Source of the DNA: Actinomycetes bacterium
GTDB lineage: Bacteria; Actinomycetota; Actinomycetes; Actinomycetales; Microbacteriaceae
Direction: 5' to 3'
Assembly: GCA_021793715.1 (NCBI GenBank)
Contig: JAJYSF010000010.1
Location: 1-10,648 of the forward strand
Length of the DNA stretch: 10,648 nt
The notes beneath the pieces were generated by a model. It searched no databases and was not told where the DNA came from. It saw nothing but the letters and a program-made list of their open reading frames with translations. The position numbers and the translations under genes are program-made. This document shows, in pieces, positions 6,602 through 10,648 of the stretch (the stretch's first letter is position 1; the number at the start of each line of letters is the position of its first letter).

Positions 6602-7360
6602 TCAGAGCACGTCGGGGACGTGCTCGTGGTACGGCGCGAGTCGCGGCTCGGTCGGATCGAGATCAGTCGCGAGAGCGTCCACCCGGTCGAGCCGGACAGC
6701 CTGTGCTGTCGCGTCCTCGTCGAGCTTTTGAGCGTGTACGCCGAGAAACACGCGGGACGATGAGCGTGCGAAGGCGCGTTTGATGTCGGCTTCTTCGAGC
6801 GTGTCTTCGAAGGTGGCGGTGGCGTCGACGGCCGCAGCGGATGCGAAGAAGCCAACGAATCGCATGCTCTCAAGGAATGCGGTGGCGACGGGGCCGATGA
6901 GCGAGTCGGACCTGCGATCCGTCGCGCCGCCCGTCAGGATTGGCGTGATTCCCGCGCGGTCGTGGAGGACCTGGAACGTCACGAGGCCGTTCGTCACGAC
7001 GACGAGATTGTCACGGTCGGTGATCATCCGGGCGAGACGATGCATCGTCGTCGACGAGTCCATTGCGATGACACCGCGTTCGGGGACGAACGGGAGGAGC
7101 TTCTCTGCGACGATCTGCTTTGCCTCGGCATGCTCGCGGTCGCGCCCCTGGAAGCTGACCGGTCCGTTGTAGACCGCCCCGCCGCGAACGCGGCGGGCGA
7201 CACCTGACTTCTCGAGGCTGGACAGGTCTCGGCGAACCGTCATTTCGCTAACACCCAGGCTTGCCGCGGCGTCGGCAAGGGAGACGGCACGGCTTGCCTG
7301 CAGTTCCTGCAGAAGCCAGGTGCGTCGTTCTTCGGCGGCCAGGGAGCTCACCTGCGCCAT
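6602..7360 (-). CDS. DeoR-family transcriptional repressor, probable regulator of the ABC operon
   Basis: A 252-residue protein from the ATG at 7360. An N-terminal DeoR winged helix-turn-helix is clear, with ERRTWLLQEL at 11-20 and the recognition region VSEMTVRRDLSSLE at 37-50, followed by ARRVRGGA (55-62). The C-terminal domain is of the DeoR/RpiA-like effector-binding type, with DSSTT (101-105), VVTNG (121-125) and LTGG (142-145) in the phosphosugar-binding positions. Two later conserved motifs are atypical: the GANG-x-D segment is replaced by ASAAAVD (173-179) and the ADSTK segment by GVHAQK (207-212), suggesting a different effector. The start is ambiguous. The ATG at 7360 lacks a Shine-Dalgarno and sits in a palindrome, while a GTG at 7351 is preceded at seven bases by TAGAAT, a leaderless layout that would shorten the protein by three residues. 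It lies 151 bases upstream of the ABC ATPase gene on the same strand. Confidence 0.93.
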   Translation of the reverse strand: MAQVSSLAAEERRTWLLQELQASRAVSLADAAASLGVSEMTVRRDLSSLEKSGVARRVRGGAVYNGPVSFQGRDREHAEAKQIVAEKLLPFVPERGVIAMDSSTTMHRLARMITDRDNLVVVTNGLVTFQVLHDRAGITPILTGGATDRRSDSLIGPVATAFLESMRFVGFFASAAAVDATATFEDTLEEADIKRAFARSSSRVFLGVHAQKLDEDATAQAVRLDRVDALATDLDPTEPRLAPYHEHVPDVL

Positions 7361-7378
7361 TCTATGGCGCAGGTGAGC
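7346..7378. repeat. 33-bp near-perfect palindrome between divergent DeoR genes
   Basis: GCTCACCTGCGCCAT (7346-7360) is mirrored exactly by ATGGCGCAGGTGAGC (7364-7378) around a 3-base centre, TCT. The palindrome covers the annotated ATG, the first five codons and the candidate -10 box of the minus-strand repressor. It could be an autoregulatory operator for one or both regulators, or form an mRNA hairpin that hides the start codon. Confidence 0.9.
7359..7364 (-). promoter_or_regulatory. Candidate -10 box for the minus-strand repressor (leaderless GTG)
   Basis: TAGAAT matches the -10 consensus at five of six positions and lies exactly seven bases before the in-frame GTG at 7351. This is the spacing seen in actinobacterial leaderless transcripts. 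If used, the ATG at 7360 would not be transcribed from this promoter. No good -35 hexamer is visible. Confidence 0.4.
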
Positions 7379-7396
7379 GAGCAACGGGCGGCCCGA

Positions 7397-7402
7397 TACG
7401 CT
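7397..7402 (+). promoter_or_regulatory. Candidate -10 box for the plus-strand repressor (leaderless ATG)
   Basis: TACGCT fits TANNNT and stands seven bases before the ATG at 7410. No convincing Shine-Dalgarno precedes either the ATG at 7410 or the one at 7416, so leaderless translation from 7410 is a reasonable reading. The upstream -35 region shows no clear match. Confidence 0.35.
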
Positions 7403-7409
7403 CGAGACC

Positions 7410-8171
7410 ATGTCCATGACGAGTTCCGTCCGCGGTGAGCAGCGGCGCACGCTGCTGACCGAGATGCTGGAACGCGACGGCAGCGTTGCGCTCGCGGCCG
7501 CTGCGGCCGAGCTCGATGTGTCGGAGATGACGATCCGTCGCGACCTCGCGGATCTCGAGGCGGCGGGCCTCGCGCGGCGGGTGCGCGGTGGCGCGACGCG
7601 GGTGGTCGGCCCGCGGTCGTTCCGGGATCGCAGCGCGCAGCGGCGCTCCGCGAAGGCGCGCATCGCGCAGAAGGCCCTCGCGCTCGTGCCGGAGGCGGGA
7701 GCCATCGCGATCGACGCGTCCACAACGGCCGGGGCGCTCGGATCCGTCTTGACCAAGCACTCGTCGCTCACGGTCGTGACGAACTCGTGGGACAACGTCC
7801 ACTCGGCGCGCCGCGCGGGCGTGGGGCGCGCGATCCTGACCGGCGGCGAGATGGACGACCTCACCGACAGCCTCGTCGGCCCGATCGCGTGCCGCTCCGC
7901 CGGTTCGTACGGGTATCGCACGGTGTTCGCGGGCGCGAACGGCGTCGACGCCTCGTTCGGGGCGAGCGACGTGTCGCCCGAGGAGGCGCAGGTGAAGGTC
8001 GAGTTCGCGCGGGCCGCCGACGACGTGGTGCTGCTCGCCGACTCGACGAAGCTCGGCAGCCGGGATCTCGCGCGCAGCTTCGCCTGGGACGAGGTGTCCG
8101 TCCTCGTCACTGAGCTGGATCCGGCCGACGAGCGCCTCGATGAGCTGCGCTCGCGCGTCGAGCTGCGGTAG
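7410..8171 (+). CDS. DeoR-family transcriptional repressor, probable regulator of the rhamnose genes
   Basis: A 253-residue DeoR-family protein. The N-terminal winged helix-turn-helix spans about residues 11-62, with recognition region VSEMTIRRDLADLE (37-50) and ARRVRGGA (55-62), nearly identical to that of its divergent neighbour. The C-terminal effector domain retains all the usual motifs: DASTT (102-106), VVTN (122-125), LTGG (143-146), GANGVD (175-180) and ADSTKLG (210-216). It should therefore respond to a phosphorylated sugar intermediate. Its gene is 104 bp upstream of the aldolase/dehydrogenase gene on the same strand. DeoR-type repressors of rhamnose genes are known (for example RhaR of Rhizobium), so control of rhaEW-rhaB is the natural inference. 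Start choice: the ATG at 7410 has a TANNNT box at the leaderless distance; the ATG at 7416 is the alternative and would remove two residues. Confidence 0.93.
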   Translation: MSMTSSVRGEQRRTLLTEMLERDGSVALAAAAAELDVSEMTIRRDLADLEAAGLARRVRGGATRVVGPRSFRDRSAQRRSAKARIAQKALALVPEAGAIAIDASTTAGALGSVLTKHSSLTVVTNSWDNVHSARRAGVGRAILTGGEMDDLTDSLVGPIACRSAGSYGYRTVFAGANGVDASFGASDVSPEEAQVKVEFARAADDVVLLADSTKLGSRDLARSFAWDEVSVLVTELDPADERLDELRSRVELR

Positions 8172-8193
8172 GGATCCGCCGCCCCGCTCGGGC

Positions 8194-8222
8194 GAGACCT
8201 CTTGCGCGAAACGTTATGTAAT
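8194..8222 (+). promoter_or_regulatory. Candidate promoter of rhaEW
   Basis: TGTAAT (8217-8222) matches the -10 consensus at five of six positions. Seventeen bases upstream is GAGACC (8194-8199), a weak -35 with three of six matches. The expected transcription start is near 8229, about 47 bases before the rhaEW ATG, leaving room for the AAGGA ribosome binding site at 8266-8270. Confidence 0.4.
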
Positions 8223-8243
8223 GTGAGAATTACAAAAAGTAAC
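8213..8243. promoter_or_regulatory. Putative operator in front of rhaEW
   Basis: A perfect inverted repeat, TGTAAT-N6-ATTACA (8217-8222 and 8229-8234), stands in the only A/T-rich patch of the 104-base gap. Flanking GTTAT (8213-8217) and GTAAC (8239-8243) extend it imperfectly. It overlaps the -10 box and expected start site, where a repressor would block transcription. The adjacent DeoR protein is the likely ligand, but the link is inference. Confidence 0.5.
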
Positions 8244-8275
8244 ATTCTTCCGTCACTCTCCGCGTAAGGATCCCC

Positions 8276-10312
8276 ATGACGAACCCTGCCGTCGCCGACC
8301 TGATCGCCCGCTCGAACCGCCTGGGCGCCGATCCGAAGAACACGAACTACGCGGGCGGCAACACGTCTGCGAAGGGCACGGAGACCGACCCCGTCACGGG
8401 CGAACCGGTCGTGCTGATGTGGGTCAAGGGCTCCGGAGGCGACCTCGGCACGCTGACCGAGTCGGGCCTCGCCGCGCTGCGCCTCGACCGCATGCACTCG
8501 CTCGTGAACGTCTACCCGGGCATCGACCGCGAGGACGAGATGGTCGCCGCGTTCGACTACTGCCTGCACGGCAAGGGCGGTGCGGCCCCGTCGATCGACA
8601 CCGCCATGCACGGCCTGGTCGACGCCCCGCACGTCGACCACCTCCACCCGGACAGCGGCATCGCGATCGCGACCGCCGTCGACGGCGAGGAGCTCACGAA
8701 GAAGATCTTCGGCGACAAGGTCGTGTGGGTGCCGTGGCGCCGTCCGGGCTTCCAGCTCGGCCTCGACATCGCCGAGATCAAGGCGCAGAACCCGCAGGCG
8801 GTCGGCACGATCCTCGGCGGACACGGCATCACCGCTTGGGGCGACACCTCCGACGAGTGCGAGCGGAACTCGCTGTGGATGATCGAGCAGGCACAGGCCT
8901 ACATCGACGAGCACGGCGCGGCGGATCCGTTCGGCGCCGTCCGCCCCGGCTATGAGGCGCTGCCCGAGGCCGAGCGTCGCGCGAAGGCCGCCGCGCTCGC
9001 GGCGACGATCCGGGGCATCGCCTCGCACGACGCCCCGATGGTCGGTCACTTCACCGACGTCGACGTCGTCACCGACTTCCTCGCGGGTGAGAAGGCCCCG
9101 GCGCTCGCCGAGCTCGGCACGAGCTGCCCCGACCACTTCCTCCGCACCAAGGTGAAGCCGCTCATCCTCGACCTGCCGGCCGATGCGTCGGTCGAGGACT
9201 CGATCGCGCGCCTCAAGGAGCTGCACGAGGCCTACCGCGCCGACTACGCGGCGTACTACGAGCGCTACGCGACCGAGGACAGCCCGGCGATGCGTGGTGC
9301 GGATCCCCTCATCGTGCTCGTGCCCGGCGTCGGCATGTTCAGCTACGGCAAGAACAAGCAGACCGCGCGCGTGGCAGGCGAGTTCTACGTCAACGCGATC
9401 AACGTGATGCGCGGCGCCGAGGCGCTGTCGACCTACGCCCCGATCGATGAGTCGGAGAAGTTCCGCATCGAGTACTGGGCGCTCGAAGAGGCCAAGTTGC
9501 AGCGTCTGCCGAAGCCGAAGAGCCACCAGGGCCGCATCGCGCTCGTCACGGGTGCCGCCAGCGGCATCGGCAAGGCCATCGCCACCCGCCTCGCTGCTGA
9601 GGGCGCGTGCGTCGTCATCGCCGATCTCGACCTCGAGAAGGCGCAGGCCGCCGCCGCCGAGCTCGGCAGCACCGACGTCGCGATCGGCGTCGCGGCGAAC
9701 GTCGCCGACGAGGCCGCGGTGCAGCGTGCAATCGATGAGGCGCTCCTCGCGTTCGGCGGGCTCGACCTCGTCGTCAACAACGCTGGACTGTCGCTGTCGA
9801 AGCCGCTGCTCGAGACCACCGAGAAGGACTGGGACCTGCAGCACGACGTGATGGCGAAGGGCTCCTTCCTGGTGTCCAAGGCCGCCGCGAAGGCGCTCAT
9901 CGAGCAGCAGCTCGGTGGCGACATCATCTACATCTCGTCGAAGAACTCCGTCTTCGCCGGTCCGAACAACATCGCCTATTCCGCGACCAAGGCCGATCAG
10001 GCCCACCAGGTGCGCCTGCTGGCGGTCGAGCTCGGCGAACACGGCGTGCGCGTGAACGGCATCAACCCCGACGGCGTCGTGCGCGGATCCGGGATCTTCG
10101 CCGGCGGTTGGGGTGCCAACCGTGCCAAGACATACGGCATCGACGAGGCGGAGCTCGGTCAGTACTACGCGAACCGCACGATCCTCAAGCGCGAGGTCGT
10201 GCCGGAGAACGTCGCCGACGCCGTCTACGTGCTCACGGGCCCCGAGCTCAGCCGCACGACCGGCCTGCACATTCCGGTCGACTCCGGCGTCGCGCAGGCG
10301 TTCGTCCGGTAG
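8276..10312 (+). CDS. rhaEW: Bifunctional rhamnulose-1-phosphate aldolase / L-lactaldehyde dehydrogenase
   Basis: A 678-residue fusion of two enzymes, the expected length for the family. Residues 1 to about 410 are a class II (zinc) aldolase, with GGNTSAK at 27-33, KGSGGDLGTL at 51-60, HLH at 122-124 and His183 in GGHGI as likely zinc ligands. Residues about 419-678 are a short-chain dehydrogenase, with TGAASGIG (425-432), Asp450 suggesting NAD use, NNAG (501-504) and the Ser555/Tyr568/Lys572 catalytic set in YSATK. It should cleave L-rhamnulose-1-phosphate to DHAP and L-lactaldehyde, then oxidise the aldehyde to L-lactate, in the cytoplasm. The assignment follows the known RhaEW/YuxG type of rhamnose pathway and is supported by the following rhaB. 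The start has AAGGA six bases upstream. Codon choice appears strongly biased to G/C endings, suggesting high expression when induced. Confidence 0.95.
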   Translation: MTNPAVADLIARSNRLGADPKNTNYAGGNTSAKGTETDPVTGEPVVLMWVKGSGGDLGTLTESGLAALRLDRMHSLVNVYPGIDREDEMVAAFDYCLHGKGGAAPSIDTAMHGLVDAPHVDHLHPDSGIAIATAVDGEELTKKIFGDKVVWVPWRRPGFQLGLDIAEIKAQNPQAVGTILGGHGITAWGDTSDECERNSLWMIEQAQAYIDEHGAADPFGAVRPGYEALPEAERRAKAAALAATIRGIASHDAPMVGHFTDVDVVTDFLAGEKAPALAELGTSCPDHFLRTKVKPLILDLPADASVEDSIARLKELHEAYRADYAAYYERYATEDSPAMRGADPLIVLVPGVGMFSYGKNKQTARVAGEFYVNAINVMRGAEALSTYAPIDESEKFRIEYWALEEAKLQRLPKPKSHQGRIALVTGAASGIGKAIATRLAAEGACVVIADLDLEKAQAAAAELGSTDVAIGVAANVADEAAVQRAIDEALLAFGGLDLVVNNAGLSLSKPLLETTEKDWDLQHDVMAKGSFLVSKAAAKALIEQQLGGDIIYISSKNSVFAGPNNIAYSATKADQAHQVRLLAVELGEHGVRVNGINPDGVVRGSGIFAGGWGANRAKTYGIDEAELGQYYANRTILKREVVPENVADAVYVLTGPELSRTTGLHIPVDSGVAQAFVR

Positions 10313-10324
10313 CGGAGGCGCATG

Positions 10325-10396
10325 AGTACGGCAAGATCGACTCGACCCGTGCTCGTGACGCGTCTGATGGCGCCACACCATTGAAGCTGCCGTACT
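10325..10396 (+). repeat. Long-range 9-bp inverted repeat in the rhaEW-rhaB spacer
   Basis: AGTACGGCA (10325-10333) is mirrored exactly by TGCCGTACT (10388-10396) across 54 bases, with one further G-U pair possible in RNA. It spans most of the 102-bp spacer and ends 18 bases before the rhaB start. A chance 9-bp match in such a spacer is not negligible. It could close a leader structure that modulates rhaB expression. The spacer also contains a 20-codon frame (10322-10384) that I do not recognise. Confidence 0.4.
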
Positions 10397-10414
10397 TCTG
10401 CACCAGGAGACACT

Positions 10415-10645
10415 ATGAAATCAGTCGCCGCCGTTGACCTCGGCGCCACGAGCGGCCGCGTGATCGTGGGCCGTTTCGACCGGGGATCCATCCAGATGGA
10501 GACGGTCGGGCGCTTCGCGAACGACCCCGTGCAGACCCCCGGCGGCATGCACTGGGATCTGACGGCGCTCACGCGCGGCGTCACGGACGGCCTGCGGGAG
10601 GCGTTCCGCGCCGCCGACGACATCGCGTCGATCGGCGTCGACTAG
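10415..10645 (+). CDS. rhaB: Rhamnulokinase, N-terminal fragment at the right edge
   Basis: The 76 visible residues are the start of an FGGY-family kinase. The phosphate-binding loop VAAVDLGATSGRV (4-16) has the GATSGR form typical of rhamnulokinases rather than the GTSGAK form of xylulokinase types. PGGMHWDLTAL and the terminal ASIGVD also match RhaB, in which SIGVD is followed by a Trp-containing segment. It would phosphorylate L-rhamnulose to L-rhamnulose-1-phosphate, the substrate of the enzyme encoded just upstream. AGGAGA seven bases before the ATG supports the start. A complete protein is about 480 residues. Here the frame meets TAG at 10643-10645, three bases before the window ends, in the middle of a conserved motif. 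The final AGATC may be adapter sequence, so the stop is probably not genuine. Confidence 0.85.
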   Translation: MKSVAAVDLGATSGRVIVGRFDRGSIQMETVGRFANDPVQTPGGMHWDLTALTRGVTDGLREAFRAADDIASIGVD

Positions 10646-10648
10646 ATC

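Noticed and set aside
6451..6873. N-terminal extension of the ATPase frame
   Set aside because: The extension covers the promoter region and antiphase coding of the repressor, has no conserved sequence, and the ATG at 6450 has a strong ribosome binding site.
8180..8194. Small hairpin CGCCC-N5-GGGCG after the plus-strand repressor
   Set aside because: A 5-bp stem in GC-rich sequence with no T-run is too weak to call a terminator.
6602..10381. A minus-strand frame open for 1259 codons
   Set aside because: Most of it runs antisense to the repressor at 7410 and to rhaEW, with no recognisable domain there. Only the last 252 codons are a real DeoR gene. Long antisense openness is expected from G/C-ending codon bias.
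1..10648. tRNA, rRNA, CRISPR array, insertion sequence or phage features
   Set aside because: None were seen. There are no regularly spaced repeats, no transposase or integrase motifs, and no cloverleaf-like segments in the gaps.

Overview
The window is GC-rich and densely packed. Most genes have AGGA/GGAGG-type ribosome binding sites, two gene pairs overlap by ATGA, three starts look leaderless (TANNNT, seven bases, start codon), and the binding protein has a Gram-positive lipoprotein signal. This fits a high-GC actinobacterium, possibly Microbacteriaceae. That placement is inference; no rRNA or marker gene is present. Both ends cut through genes.

Layout. Bases 1-154 hold the first 51 codons of a minus-strand gene running off the left edge. 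Bases 304-6450 are a five-gene minus-strand operon. Read in transcription order it encodes a ribose-type ABC importer (ATPase, permease, lipoprotein binding protein), a D-isomer-specific 2-hydroxyacid dehydrogenase and an FGGY carbohydrate kinase. Upstream of it, also on the minus strand, is a DeoR-family repressor (6602-7360). A second DeoR-family repressor (7410-8171) is divergent from the first on the plus strand. It is followed by a bifunctional rhamnulose-1-phosphate aldolase/lactaldehyde dehydrogenase (8276-10312) and the start of rhamnulokinase rhaB (10415 to the right edge).

The plus-strand half is recognisable L-rhamnose catabolism. RhaB would phosphorylate L-rhamnulose, and the fused enzyme would split it to DHAP and L-lactaldehyde and oxidise the aldehyde. 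L-rhamnose isomerase and mutarotase are not in the window. The minus-strand half is a self-contained uptake and catabolic module whose substrate cannot be named from sequence. A kinase paired with a 2-hydroxyacid dehydrogenase suggests a sugar acid, keto-acid or unusual sugar. The two back-to-back regulators suggest that the two halves are controlled together or cross-talk.

The most notable non-coding structures are: a 33-bp near-perfect palindrome between the two repressors, overlapping one start codon; a 20-bp-spaced direct repeat at the ABC operon promoter; a TGTAAT-N6-ATTACA palindrome in front of the aldolase gene; and hairpins on both sides of the binding-protein gene, the downstream one with two mutually exclusive 11-bp pairings. 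The last five bases of the window match the start of a common sequencing adapter, so the stop codon that ends rhaB is suspect.
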